A DNA stretch of 64,000 nucleotides from Coprinellus micaceus (Eukaryota > Basidiomycota > Agaricomycetes > Agaricales > Psathyrellaceae). The DNA is taken from NCBI GenBank assembly GCA_951394405.1, contig OX596343.1:2356001-2420000 (forward strand). Reading direction: 5' to 3'. The position numbers and the translations under genes are program-made. The notes below the pieces were generated by a model that was not told where the DNA came from, ran no database searches, and worked only from the letters and a program-made list of their open reading frames with translations. This document shows, piece by piece, positions 1-11,246 of this stretch (position 1 is its first letter; every line of letters begins with the position of its first letter).

Positions 1-1300
1 GGGTTAGGGTTTCCCGACTGCGACCATAGTTGGGTGACAGACACCTGGTTCGTTCCTGGACCACCACTGGCCACCGAGGTCGCTTGCCTCTGCCAAGCCT
101 GTGCGTACGCCCACCATCCTCTATGCGTGCAAATGAAACGAGGTAGCCCGAATAGAAACATACTAGAATATCACAAGAACTCCACAACAATATTCCTACC
201 CGCAATCCTGAGCCTCAGCAACTTACAACTCTCCTAGGTCAGTAACCCCCGCCTTTCACCCTTCGGCCCCCGATTCACCTTCGATGTTCGACCTTCGCAA
301 CACACCCAAGAACCTCTCCGACCCGGAAAACGCGAACCTCCGCCCACACGCCCTATCCAACCTGGAGTACCGGCTTTAGAGTCGGGGAAGGGTACCGGCG
401 GGAGGCTAGGTGCGACTCGGTGCGGCGACCCTAGGTTCGCTCGCGAGTCGCTGCATGCGGTCGAGGCGCCTACGTGACTCGAGGTATTCACACCTTCTTT
501 CCTCCTCGATGCCCGAACGCGAATATCAATGGTCACCTTTATGTATAGATGTAGCGGGACGGGGCTCCGTGCGGATGCCCCATTTCATCCCCCTCCTCTC
601 TACCTGCGGTGAACGCCGCATTGACCACCAAAGATAAATAACATATTCTATAGACTCCCTCAATAAACAGCCTTCGATGTGATTCGGTTCACGTTGAACG
701 TTCATCGAGCCGTCGGTGAGATCAGCAGGGCATAGCGAAGGTAAGTACGTCTCGAGGATAAGTAGTACGGGAATGTCAGACCGGCCTCTACGCTCAAAAC
801 TCGGTGTTACGCGCGTCGGACTCGTTACTCGATGCGAGGAGTGTGTCCCGGCGAGGATGTAAGTGAAGGCTTTCCACTACTCGTGGATTGGTACTGACCG
901 GTTTTAGTCGCCCTAGTCTCCACGGGCGCTTCGAAGATCGTTCTAGAGCCCTGCGCAATGGGTCAGGGTGTCGAAAACGTCGAGAACAAATCCGACAAGT
1001 GCTAGGAAGGGCGAGTATGATGTTAGCGACCTCGCTTTCATCACAGACATGAGCGCCGGCGGCTCTTGGTCTACGAAGGAGCGAGCAGCATTTCTTCCCT
1101 CACCCGCGGCGGTGCCACCATAGCGTCCACAAGGACCTCCCTTATCCATGGCTTGGCATGTTTTCCCGTCATATTTTACACAGCGGACGGCACCTACTAC
1201 TGCTCAACGGCTCCCACAAGAGAATCAGACCCATCTCCGCCTTTATCAGCGAGCGTAGACCTCTACACGTGCCGCATTGTGACCTACTTTGAAGGTGTGT
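1..1300. other. No supported gene; AT/GC-mixed intergenic DNA
   Basis: I see no ORF with an ATG start, plausible introns or protein-like composition here. The first bases carry one and a half TTAGGG units, which is too few and in the wrong orientation to be a left-hand telomere. Confidence 0.5.
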
Positions 1301-1308
1301 TAGTCTGG

Positions 1309-1558
1309 TATATAAATCTCGGGTATAGATCTTCAATCGGCCTCTCAAGTCTCAAGTGCTCAAGCCATAGCGAAGACATTTTAAGCGCTCAAAATGGAGG
1401 CCATTTGTTTTCTGTTAGGTAGGCGCCCATGGGCACCTACTGCCCAGGATACGTTTCATAAATGTGTGCACCGGGTGTGTGAGTGTATTTTAGCCTTGGA
1501 ATACCCAAAAAGGTCCCCAATTTCCTGGCTAACTGAGGTACAGAGGAGGCGCGTGTGA
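1309..1558 (+). CDS. Possible small ORF behind a TATA box (54 aa)
   Basis: A TATATAAA box at 1309-1316 is followed 78 nt later by an ATG at 1394, opening a 54-codon frame that ends at 1558 and begins MEAICFLLGRRPW. The box-to-ATG distance resembles that of other genes in this window. There is no recognisable domain, and the frame may be only a first exon whose partner I could not find. I treat it as a weak candidate. Confidence 0.2.
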
Positions 1559-1909
1559 AAGCTGCAGCTCTTTTGGCGCCCAATGATGGCTGTCGCGTCA
1601 TCACTGTCCTTCCCTTCCTACTAGGACAACCACCACCACCACCAGCTACTACATGGGCCCACTGCGGCCTTATACTGGGCGTTTGTTGACCCAGGGGGCT
1701 CCTTTTGTCTATTTCATTCCCGTTCACCCACCATCTACTCCCGCGACAACCTCAACTCGACGACCAGTTTGCGGTTAGCCCCTGCGACCTCGGCTCTTAA
1801 TTTTGCCCCTATGTGTAATAAGGACTCATTTGTCCGGACCGTCGATACAAGACGTCGGCGGTATGTTTGTTGCATGTGCCTTCAGTGGGTGTGGAATCGC
1901 CAGCGGCGC

Positions 1910-1917
1910 CATAAAAA
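1910..1917 (+). promoter_or_regulatory. TATA-like box of the orphan gene starting at 1991
   Basis: The sequence CATAAAAA lies about 75 nt upstream of the ATG at 1991. It helps exclude the longer upstream open frame, which has no ATG. Confidence 0.4.
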
Positions 1918-1990
1918 CTCGCGGTTCACATCGACTGGCTCAGTACACCCCTCTCTTCCGGCTTCGAAACGTCCGAGCTTGGCTGCTGGC

Positions 1991-4001
1991 ATGCTGAACT
2001 TACGACCCTTCCGGAGGTTTCTCTCTAAAGGAAGAGCCTCTCTGGGCCACCGCGTCAAAGATGGGTTCAAGAAAGCGCGAGAGGCCGTCCGAACCGTTAC
2101 AGAGAAGGCCAAATGTTGCATACTATGTAGGCTCACCACACGCACGGCCTCGGGAGGTGTCCCCCGCTCAGGTAGCGGTGTAACCCGATACCAGGAACCT
2201 GAAATAGCCAAGGTGAGCTCGGTCCACAATTGATGTTCAAGGAAATACTGACGTTGGGTTCCTCAGGGTCAGGAGGATGGTGGGGAGAGCGTCCGGAGTT
2301 GCTCTCCCAAAGACTCCGCCGAGGACGACCGTGAACCGTCCGTCAAGAGGACACCATCCTTCGAAGGGGACCCCGCTGTGTCTCTTTCGACGCCTGACAG
2401 AGGAAGTAAACCACAGTCACATCATGGCCAGGCCACACCGGACAACGACGACGGGCGACCTCCACTTCAAATGCCACTAGACTCACTAAAAGCTAGAGGT
2501 TCCCCCCAGAAGGGCCCTTCACCAAAGACCGAAACCCAGCCTCCTGTACCCTCGGATACAGATGCTCTCGCCGGAGGCCCCGGTACTGTTCTTCCCCAAG
2601 ATGTTCACCTCCACTCCTTTGCGAACGACCAGGCCGGAGATGCTCCCGACTCGCCTACCTGCGGCGTATGTTTCTCGGAGGCTACCTCAGACGCGAACAA
2701 GGACCTCACTGACATCCTTGAACGTTACCCGGGACTGAGGGAAACCCATGCCATCACCGAACCATTTGTTCACCGGATGAAGGACAATGACAATGGGGTC
2801 AGGGTTGTTGTCACAGACAGCGGTGAGGGCCCTCCTTCCGTGCGGATATCCACTCCCGATAATCGGGTGAGTCCAACCTAGCACTTGTGTATTGGATGCG
2901 CTAATCCAGAATCATCAGAAACGAAAAGCAGAGGTCCTGTCGGGCAGTCCAGCACCCCATATCGATCTTCCAGAACTCGGAGAGCCAAAACCTGCTGGAG
3001 GTCGTGACCAAGAGGTGGACCCGCCGAGCGAGCTCTACCCAGACGATCTTCTCCCTCCCCTTCGCAATACGGCCCAGCTTGTACAGACTCTTCGCGAAGT
3101 TAACCCTCTCAGTCGGAGAATACCCTCCGTCTCAACCGTCCCAATATCCCACGTACCCCCAGGGGGTCCAGTCAAGGGGACTACAGGCAACAAAGGACAG
3201 CTGCCCGCCGCACGCTCTTCCGAATCTGGTAGTGACGCTGCTGATGAACTCTCGGACTCCCCCCCTTCAACGCCTCGCCCCCTGAATAATCAAACTGATC
3301 CACCGCCCCAGCTCGGCAGAACTGCGGAAACCCGGAGCGGTAGGCGACGGACGACTGGTAGTCTGTACTTTGGGGCTGGGTCCTTTAACCAATTAGGAGG
3401 TGGTGACATGTGGGTAACGCCCGACGGGCGGGTGTTCGATGTTGCTACAGCTCCAAGGGATGAACATGGGAACACGTACTTCAATGAGCATGGCGCATTT
3501 CCCGGAGTACCGCCCCATTGTTCGTTGACTTTACCCCCCAAACCCAGGTCCTCCAGTCGTCCTAAACATCCTCACCTTGCATCACGCTCAGCACCTTCTC
3601 CCTCTGGAACGACCGACTGCTCGGTCTGCTTCTCAGAAACCACTATGAGCATGTACCCAGGCTATGCACAAGCCTTGCAGGTCAACCCCACCCTTAGGGA
3701 AACACACACCACCGAGGTTTTCCCCCATGGATTTGGATGGGTTCGTCACTATATGTCGAACGAACACATCCAAATTACCGTGATAGAGGTTGAAGACGGG
3801 GACAGTTTCCCGCCAAACATTCAACATGTCGGACACACACCGCTCAACCCCTTCCAACCGGTGGTGCCGCAGGGTCACCACAGCAGCCAGGGCAGTGTGT
3901 CCCGACGTGGGGGTGTAACTGTGCTAGACTCTCTCAGCACACCAGACGGCAGAGTTTCGACTCAGGCATCGACGGTGAACCGATCTGGTATATCCGGGTA
4001 G
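1991..4001 (+). CDS. Orphan protein with a duplicated Cys/LRETH module (3 exons, 634 aa)
   Basis: Exons 1991-2212, 2267-2866 and 2919-4001 join in phase 0 through introns of 54 and 52 nt; branch-site matches TACTGAC and CTAAT are visible. The product is 634 residues. The N-terminus is basic (MLNLRPFRRFLSKGR), and the middle is Pro/Ser/Asp-rich and probably disordered. Two similar modules share a CxVCFSE(A/T)T start, a (Y/N)PxLRETH core and a following hydrophobic stretch; one ends exon 2 (about 2655-2840) and the other lies in exon 3 (about 3616-3810). The motif STPD(R/G) recurs near both modules. I do not recognise the family. The Cys pair could bind metal or be structural, but nothing shows which. 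No signal peptide or membrane span is seen. The start is the first ATG after the TATA-like box. Confidence 0.6.
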
Positions 4002-4242
4002 TCGTGGATAGAAGGAATGTGACGATCCTATAAGTAATCAGTCGGCAGAGTTAGTGCGGCTTTGAGCGCTTCAGTATCGACACCATCCTTAGTTCCAATT
4101 CATTTGAAATTCAAACGGAACGGAGCCGAGCGAAAGAAACGAGGATGGTTAAGGTAGAAAAATGGGAGTAGTAAAGGGCATATTAACTTCTGATCTACGC
4201 CGTCGTTGCACACGTTTCAGCTGTACTTAGAGGCTTTCACCC

Positions 4243-6125
4243 TTACTGGCACTGAGAATACCAGTCGTTCAACTGGACGCAAGTGGTTCCAGAAACGCAA
4301 GTGGTCCCGCCAGTCCACTAGGAATAGAATCAGCAAAATACCCCTTGCACTCTTGTCGAGAAACCACTTACGCTCCATCCACCACATTGACCGTATTTGG
4401 GAACGGTAGGGCCTGCAGGTGCGGTAGGCTGCGGCTGGACGACGGTGGTCGTGGGTGCAGTGGGTTGGGGTTGCACAACGGTTGTGGTTGGGTTGGAAGT
4501 TGCCGTCGCTGTGGGTTGAGCGCCGGGGCAGTTGGCCGGCATCGTTGCGGGGTTGGGGCCGGTCTGGACTGGGTTGCATCCTGGGAGGGCCGGGAGGTCT
4601 GTGTGCGCTAGTCAGACATAGGCACAGGAAAGAAAAGAGTGAGAGATACGTACAGACACCCTCGACACGCTCTTGGACCTGGGGCTGCTGCACACACCTG
4701 TTCATCTCGGCGTCGGAGATGACGGTGAGCTCACGGCAGGCTTCTGGGGTACCGAACTGGTCCTTGCAGTTATCCATGGCGCGCTGGAGCGAATCGCCTT
4801 CCCATCCAAAGACGTAGTCACCGTGTTGTCCGTACCCCGTGCTACATCCCGTGTCAGTCGATTTCATCGTGAGGAGCTAGGGAAGGAGGAGGACTCACGG
4901 GTCACCCTGGCTCATGACGAGAGGTTGGGAGCCATCTTTGGGCCAGAGGTCCCTGAATTGGGCGGTGTCCCAGACGATCTCGTAGATGACGGTGGGGGTC
5001 TTGACAGGGTGAGTGGACGGGCAGTTGCCTTGCTGCCAGATGATACCCATGCCGGGGTCAACAGTACCTTGCAAGTAAGCCATGTGGCTCTGATCCCCTC
5101 GTTAGATTCATCCTTCGTGTGACTGAGGTAAAGCGCGTACCGTGTGGTCTGGGGGATCCAAAGTCTTCCCATCCCAGCATCTAGTCCACGACGCTATCAG
5201 AATGCCCGATCGTCATTCTGGAAGCTGAAGACGTACGTAGGGAAGATGAGGTTGGACCTAATTCCACCAGCGCAGAACTTGTTGGGGAGGGCAGCAGTGT
5301 CTTGTCCACCACCAGGGGGAGCATTGTTCGTGTTGCCGCGAGGATTATCCCAGCACCGGAAACTGATAGCGTAGGACTCGACGCTGCTGCGCTGGGGGGC
5401 GGGCTTGGTACGAACCATAGGGTCTCCGACGATCATTCGGAATCCCTGAGAGTAGTATATTTGAGTTTCAGAGGGAAGAGACGCAGCCAGACGGAAATAT
5501 GCTGACCTTGGGGAAGGCAGTAACCTTCTGGAAAGGCGGGTAACCGGCGATGTAGTAGACGGTATGGCCACCATTCGTACTGCCGACCTGGTCGTTGGGC
5601 TTCTGGGGTACCTACAGTCACACAAAGTTAGCAAACGAACACACCGGGTTACGAGTGACACTTACTCGGATGTAACTTCCGTTCGAGTGCTTGAAGTAGA
5701 GGACGGCAGTCCAGTAGTTCGACTTGTCTTCCTTGAAGCGACAAGTGGTGCAAGTGGCGGTCTTTGAGTAGTCCTCGTTCGGGTCCATGGTCATGTTGAA
5801 GCTGAGGTTTGGTTGTTACGTCGATGGTTATGTCGCTGAAGGGTGAAGAAACATACGCATTCTATGAGAGGACGTGAGTCATTTTTTCGATGTTAAGAAG
5901 CAAGACCAGACATACCCCTCCGATGATTTGGTGAACATGGGGTGAGACGATGCCAGGGGTGACCAAGCTATTGAAGAAGAGAAAGTCAATTTATGTCGTA
6001 CCCAGATGCAGACTTGGGACCTACGGATCGAAACGCTGAGTGACGAGCTGCGAGCATCCAAAGCGAATCGTCGCAGTGGCAGAATGGATCGCCGCAGCGA
6101 CGACCAAGGCAGAGAGTCCCAACAT
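4243..6125 (-). CDS. Secreted DUF1996 protein with C-terminal CBM1 (11 exons, 442 aa)
   Basis: Eleven exons join in consistent phase: 6125-6025, 5967-5916, 5861-5857, 5801-5666, 5611-5507, 5445-5237, 5180-5141, 5089-4899, 4841-4654, 4598-4372 and 4317-4243, giving 442 residues. Residues 1-18 (MLGLSALVVAAAIHSATA) form a signal peptide. The DUF1996 domain follows, with typical stretches FGCSQLVTQRFDPLVTPG, SPHVHQIIGGNAFN, CWDGKTLDPPDHTSH and GDPTGYGQHGDY. A Thr/Pro/Gln-rich linker with a repeated TTTVVQPQPTAP unit leads to a complete CBM1 starting YGQCGG and ending YSQCQ before the stop; this small module normally binds cellulose or chitin. DUF1996 proteins are secreted and their activity is poorly defined, so a role on plant cell walls is inferred from CBM1. 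Exon 3 is only 5 nt and is required to keep frame. Confidence 0.88.
5857..5861 (-). other. Five-nucleotide micro-exon in the DUF1996-CBM1 gene
   Basis: The bases AATGC on the minus strand are bounded by an AG acceptor (5863-5862) and a GTATGT donor (5856-5851). Skipping it joins exon 2 (phase 0) to exon 4 in the wrong frame. Including it reads GGNAFN, which matches the DUF1996 consensus. The flanking introns are 54 and 55 nt. Confidence 0.75.
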
Positions 6126-7483
6126 GATGGAGAAAACTTGTCTGGCTGAAGAGACGCTGTCCTCGTGAATGCACCCGTAATATAGGTCCTCGTCGGAGAA
6201 GCCTTTGCAGATTCGAAGAATGGTACCGCGTGAGGTGAGTATATTTTGGGAGCAATAACCGCCGACCCCACAGAGGGGCCTGAGGAAGCCTGTCGTGGTA
6301 GCCAATTAGAAGCACAGGAAGGAGGAGGCCATCCGAGGTTGAGGATTAACAGTTCTTCAATTAAATTGAGGCACTTTCGATAGCCTCCCGTTAGGCTTCG
6401 CGAATAAGTGTTTAGCCTGTGGGAGTCAGTAGATGGTTGCATGTCGGGGAAACCAGTACGTACATACGCGATTCTGATCTTTGTTGATCCATCCCATGCA
6501 CCGTTCTGGTGACTATCGCCACCAGAAGGACGGTTCGACAAGGAAGTAGCCGCTTCCCTGAGATGAATAATCTACGTCTTTTTGGCGGGGTGTCGAAGAT
6601 GACGATGTAGCTGGATTTCAGGATGGACTTCGCGTTGGATTTGGTTGGATGGAGATGGAAAACGTTGACGCAAATTACTACCCATGTCCGGAAGAAATGG
6701 AAGGAATCGCGCCCGCCCTGACCCTATCGCAACACTAGGAGCCCTCTTTTCCAGGTAAAGCAATTCTGCATAGCACCTTCTGCCCCTGGGCCTCATCCCC
6801 GGGCCCTAACTCGTCCTCTCAGCCGTTGCATTATGATGTGCCAGGTTTGCCTATGTCGGGGACCGTTTCAATGCGAGAGCTTTGGGGGTTCCCCAGGTTC
6901 GCCAGGGAGATGCGGTCTTAATATCAAGCATTGGTTTCGTCCCTGGGTTTGGTTGGTCTTGTAGGCCATCGCTCGTGCTGGGGTAGAATAGATTTCCCTG
7001 GTCGGTCAGGCCGCGTCAAGCAGACGGGGATGAGAGAGTATTACGAGCTGAAGAGATGGTATGGATCCGGGTTCGCATTGACGGCAGATGATAGTCTCCC
7101 TGAGACTGTGTCGGCCGTCGAGCAAAGGAAGAGAGAGGCCGCAGATGCACGTCAGAGGCTGGTGGGAATACCGGAAGGTCCCGGCCCGCCCCAACCACCA
7201 CGTGGTTGCGATAAGCGCCGATCGCTTCGGACGAGCGCTTATCGAAAGGTGGTGGCTTAGCGACCGATCTTAAAAGTCTTGAGCTTGTTTTGGGCTGCAG
7301 AGCGCGTATGGTGGCCAATTCCACATAGCAGCAGTTTTTATGTTGCTTCCTTTGTTCGTCAAGTTGGTGCTCGTGGGCTTCCCAATATGCGGAGCCTGTC
7401 CACGGCGGGTCAACCCGTTCTTGAAGGGGCTTGTTTACCCCCAAAGGGTACACTCTTTCAAGAGGGGGCGGCCCCGTGTCGAA
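6126..7483. other. Intergenic; no supported gene
   Basis: The longest frames are antisense or intron read-through of the DUF1996 gene, or start without ATG. A perfect 9-bp inverted repeat (GATAAGCGC / GCGCTTATC) at about 7210-7243 could form a hairpin. Nothing else stands out. Confidence 0.4.
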
Positions 7484-7491
7484 GATAAAAG
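7484..7491 (+). promoter_or_regulatory. TATA-like box upstream of the 7621-8313 ORF
   Basis: GATAAAAG occurs in a GC-rich setting. No in-frame ATG follows before the open frame begins, so its assignment is tentative. Confidence 0.25.
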
Positions 7492-7620
7492 GGAGGAATA
7501 TTCGGGAGACAAGGTCTGCACCAAGCAACTCCCTCTGCTTTACACCTCTCAGACTTTCCCTTCGCACCAGCCAAACCCTTCGAAGCCCCACATTCCAAGA
7601 CCGCCCCGAATTGCATTTAA

Positions 7621-8313
7621 TCTCATCCAAGAATTGTCGAACTCACCGGGGATCTGGGTGTTGCTATAGAGCCTAACTCTGGCACGCCTAATGTCGTACA
7701 AACCCCTAAGATAACGCTCAGGTGCCCGACAAAAGACGTCCCTGCCGGTTCCCCGGCGAAGCACATCACGCTCCAGGAAGCACACGTCGCTGCTAACCCC
7801 CAAGTAACAGAGTGCGACGAGATCCCTGTAAATGAGAACATCGAAGGGGTAGAGCGTCAGCCTCAGGATGTCCAACCTGAAGGTTTACCAACTGAACCAG
7901 CCGAGACAGAAACCCCCACTCAGAATGAAGGGCTCGAGGCCGTCCCACCCGTGCTTTGCTCTTCTCCAACGGCCGTTGACGGGCCTGTGTCAAGCGAGTC
8001 CAAGCACGCCTACGAGACGGCATCTGGGTCGACAGACTTGTGTGATACGCCGACCAGTATTACGCCGTGTGTTACCTCTTCAGTCGACCCTCCCAGTGAC
8101 ACCGGGGATATGGGGTCCAGCGCACACGGCGGGACTCAAGCCGGTGACAAAGCAGAGAACGAGGACACAACGGCGCTTTGGGATTATGACAATCTGCCAG
8201 AGTGGGCCAAGGAGAAACTCCACATGTGGCTATTCAATTTACTGAAAGAATATCGATATCCGGTTCAGTTGGGAGGTTATGACCGTAGCTTTTTTATTCC
8301 GGCTTACTACTAG
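7621..8313 (+). CDS. Orphan ORF without an in-frame ATG near its 5' end (about 230 codons)
   Basis: The frame is open from just after a stop at 7618-7620 to the stop at 8311-8313. The first part is rich in Pro, Glu and Thr (e.g. EGLPTEPAETETPTQNEG). The C-terminus is structured-looking, with Trp/Leu/Tyr residues (WDYDNLPEWAKEKLHMW, then FFIPAYY at the end). The composition suggests real coding, but ATGs at 7691 and 7868 are in other frames and no upstream exon with an ATG could be joined confidently. It may have a missed first exon, or it may be a decayed gene. The family is unknown. Confidence 0.35.
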   Translation, partial: SHPRIVELTGDLGVAIEPNSGTPNVVQTPKITLRCPTKDVPAGSPAKHITLQEAHVAANPQVTECDEIPVNENIEGVERQPQDVQPEGLPTEPAETETPTQNEGLEAVPPVLCSSPTAVDGPVSSESKHAYETASGSTDLCDTPTSITPCVTSSVDPPSDTGDMGSSAHGGTQAGDKAENEDTTALWDYDNLPEWAKEKLHMWLFNLLKEYRYPVQLGGYDRSFFIPAYY

Positions 8314-8586
8314 AGCGTCCCGAAGGATGAGGGGAAGGCGAATGTCCCCGAGGTTGAAGAGGGCAGCGAGTAGGAAACGGTTGGTGGGGGGGTTGGCTTA
8401 ACGGCTCCAGGATTGAAGCCTTCTTCGCTGGGTCGGGGGAGCTGATCCTTGAGGCTTGTGCTGCGTAATTCGACCCTTTGGACGACGTAGTACACTCCGA
8501 GGAGCTGGAAATAATGAGCATATATTCAACTCGTAGTCATATTGTAAACTTCATACACGTCACTGCCTACTCCCCAAATCCAGTTA

Positions 8587-9825
8587 CTACGCCCCGCTCC
8601 CACCATTCCTCTCCCTCCCCACCTCGGCCATCAACCCCTGCAACGCCCTCACGACCTCCCCCACACACCTCACCACGACCTCCCTCTCATCTTCCCCTTT
8701 AACCTTCTCCACAACCCCGCCCATCTTGTCCGGATGCCACCTCAACATCGAACTTCGTATCCTCTCCCTGTTCGTGATCTTTGACCCCCTCACGGTCAGG
8801 GGGTCGAGGAGGAAGGTACGGATATTATCTAGGGTGAGTTGGCCGAGGATGAGGTCGGGAGGGGGAGGGTATGGGGAGGGTGTAGAAGGGGATGATTTGA
8901 ACGAGAGGGAAGATATGGAGGGGATGGGAGAGTAAGGCGGAGGAGAGAACGCGATGTGAACGGGCCAGGGTATATCGTGGAATGTAACGCATCCAACTTC
9001 CTCTCGAACACCCTCCATCCCATCCCCGTCTCCCCCTGTGGTCTCCCTCTGCTTCCCCTTCCCCTTCGCACCCCTAACCTTCCTCACCATCTCCCCCCAC
9101 CTCTTCTCATACTCCTCCCACATCTCCAACAGCCCTTTCTCCCGTTCCCTTAGCTTCAGCTCTTCTCTAACTCTCCTCGTTCGCTCCAAGTCGCGTCGAC
9201 CTTGTGCGTCGCGGAGGACGCCACCGCAGGACACCCAGTACTCTTCGCCCTTTTGAGCCTCGAGGGCTTCGCGTGCGAGCCTGGCGCGGTGTAGCGACGC
9301 GAGGTGGTCGTCCCAGGAGTCGAGGTCCGAGTCGATGTTCAGAGCTTGGGATGGTGAGGCTGGATGATTGGATTGAACCGGGGACTGTTGTGTAAATGGA
9401 GAGGGTTTCTGGGGTGTTGACGAACTCGCAGGACCTGCGCTCGAATTCGCCCTTGACGCACTCCCTGGGGACCCACCCGGTGGGAACACGAAATACCCCA
9501 TCCCAGCCACGTCCATCTCCCCTTCCCTCCTCTTCTCGACCCCCACAGGCGTGCCCAAGTTCGGTGGGACCCACGTCGTACCATCCAGCCCTCCCAACTG
9601 CCCTCTCGCTCCTCCGTCACGCGTCCCGATGCCAAACAGCACCGACCCAGGCTTGCCGAACAGCTGTGAGTAGTCTTTGCCTTTCGGTCGGTCCTTTGCG
9701 TAGGTCAGTTCGCTGATTCTCAGAGCATCGTGAGCTGGTGGTGGGGAGAGGTTTGGCTCTCTTTCTGCTGCAAGTTTCGAGGGTCGGGCCGGGGTGGCGA
9801 GTGGGGTGTGTGCAGAGAATCCCAT
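8587..9825 (-). CDS. NFKBIL1-like J-domain-type protein (412 aa, single exon)
   Basis: A single ATG-started exon of 412 residues. The N-terminal half is Pro/Ser/Gly-rich. A charged coiled region around residues 190-260 contains many Arg/Glu heptad-like stretches (RRVREELKLREREKGLLEMW). The C-terminal part reads VTFHDIPWPV, then LTLDNIRTFLLDP, then RIRSSMLRWHPDK, ending in a helix-like VVRALQGLM. The LRWHPDK segment matches the J-like end of fungal homologues of NF-kappa-B-inhibitor-like protein 1, which keep an HPD-like tripeptide. Family members are nuclear or cytosolic, and their role in fungi is unknown. The assignment rests on the C-terminus alone. Confidence 0.6.
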   Translation of the reverse strand: MGFSAHTPLATPARPSKLAAEREPNLSPPPAHDALRISELTYAKDRPKGKDYSQLFGKPGSVLFGIGTRDGGARGQLGGLDGTTWVPPNLGTPVGVEKRREGEMDVAGMGYFVFPPGGSPGSASRANSSAGPASSSTPQKPSPFTQQSPVQSNHPASPSQALNIDSDLDSWDDHLASLHRARLAREALEAQKGEEYWVSCGGVLRDAQGRRDLERTRRVREELKLREREKGLLEMWEEYEKRWGEMVRKVRGAKGKGKQRETTGGDGDGMEGVREEVGCVTFHDIPWPVHIAFSPPPYSPIPSISSLSFKSSPSTPSPYPPPPDLILGQLTLDNIRTFLLDPLTVRGSKITNRERIRSSMLRWHPDKMGGVVEKVKGEDEREVVVRCVGEVVRALQGLMAEVGRERNGGSGA

Positions 9826-11246
9826 ATTTCGTGTTCGTGTCGTCTATATCGTTTGAAGGATATGTATAAGTTCGAGAGGTCGGTAAGATATCGGTTGAAA
9901 TGGATATCGTAGGTTCCAGTTCAAACGTGAGTTCTTCCACGAGATGAGGGTATAGGGTCAGATAGGGTGGATACGTGCTCGAGCTCGACGACGACGGCCT
10001 CCAAGAGGTGGTGAGGGGGATAGGGAAAGGGAGAGGGCTTCAACTTGGGCCACCCAGTGACCGCAGCTGGGGACCAAGCGCAGACGACGCGCTCAGGTGA
10101 TGACAACGCGCTCAACAGGCTACGTAAACGATCCCACGGTTGTCGCAGGGCGATCCCCTCGTCGACGCGTCTGTCTGTCGTCGACCTCCCCGATCATCGC
10201 GATGGTTGGTGAAATCCCGACCCACCCTAGCCATGTGTAAATGGGTCTGGAATTTCCCCCTCATCACATCGGGAACTCTGCCTGGACTCTTTTCCTTGCA
10301 GCACCGCTTTTGTTCTCCAGCAAGATGGCTCACGACCGACCTCCTGCTCCTCCGAAGATTGAAGAGGCAATGAAGAGAGATTCAGCTAATTCGGGTGATT
10401 ATAGAGAGTGGCTAGGCATATGAAGTTGGGTTCTCTGATGGAGGTGTAGAGATGAATCTGCAGCAGTGCTCTCGTTTCTGCCTTCAAGTTGATTCTTTGC
10501 ATTGTCGCACCAGGCGTCGCCTTCCTCAGAATCCTCATACACCAGAACTCGGTACCCTGGTCCCAATCTTTTGTACTCCACCCCACTAACCTCCGCTTTT
10601 GGTGGCATTGGGTGTTGCCCAGTGCCCACAGTTGGGACACCTTCAAGTTGTCAACCCTGTGATACTCGATGACATCCACCAACGACGGTTCCTCTTTGAC
10701 TGGTGGGTTCTCAGTTTATGGCTCTCCCTTCATTTTTACCTTCTAGATGTTCGCCGTGTATAGGGCATCCTTCTTTATTCGGCGCGTCGCATGGCTTCTA
10801 TATATACTCCACTTCTATGTTGCCCAATCTATCGCTACCTCGATCTTGGTCGGACTCCGGGTAGAGGACTGCATCACCCAAACCTCTTTCAGAGGCCCCC
10901 TGAGCCCTCTCACTCTAACGAAATACAATCCATTCCTCCAGGCCTCAGCAGTGGTCGTACATCCAGTACGACCGTGCGAGCTACGTAACAGTCCCACGCT
11001 TGTCCCTGACGATCCTCGCACTCCGCAGTAAGCGCCCCCGCGCCAAGGTGAATGTCCTCGCCCCTTTATATCCACATCCTCCCAGACGCGCCCGGAACGC
11101 GTCCAGCCATCTTCCTCTTCCATTTGGCGACAAGGCGACTGGATTCATCCAGGTGGACCCGATTTCCAGACGCGTCGAGGAGAATTGCAATCCCTCTGAT
11201 CCCGCTCAATACGAGCCTCCGATCAAGACAATTACATCCACCTCTA

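Noticed and set aside
1..12. TTAGGG-like start suggesting a telomere
   Set aside because: Only about one and a half repeat units, and a left chromosome end should read CCCTAA on the plus strand.
7016..7630. 204-codon minus-strand frame
   Set aside because: No ATG start, no domain, and it runs antisense over the start of a more protein-like plus-strand frame.
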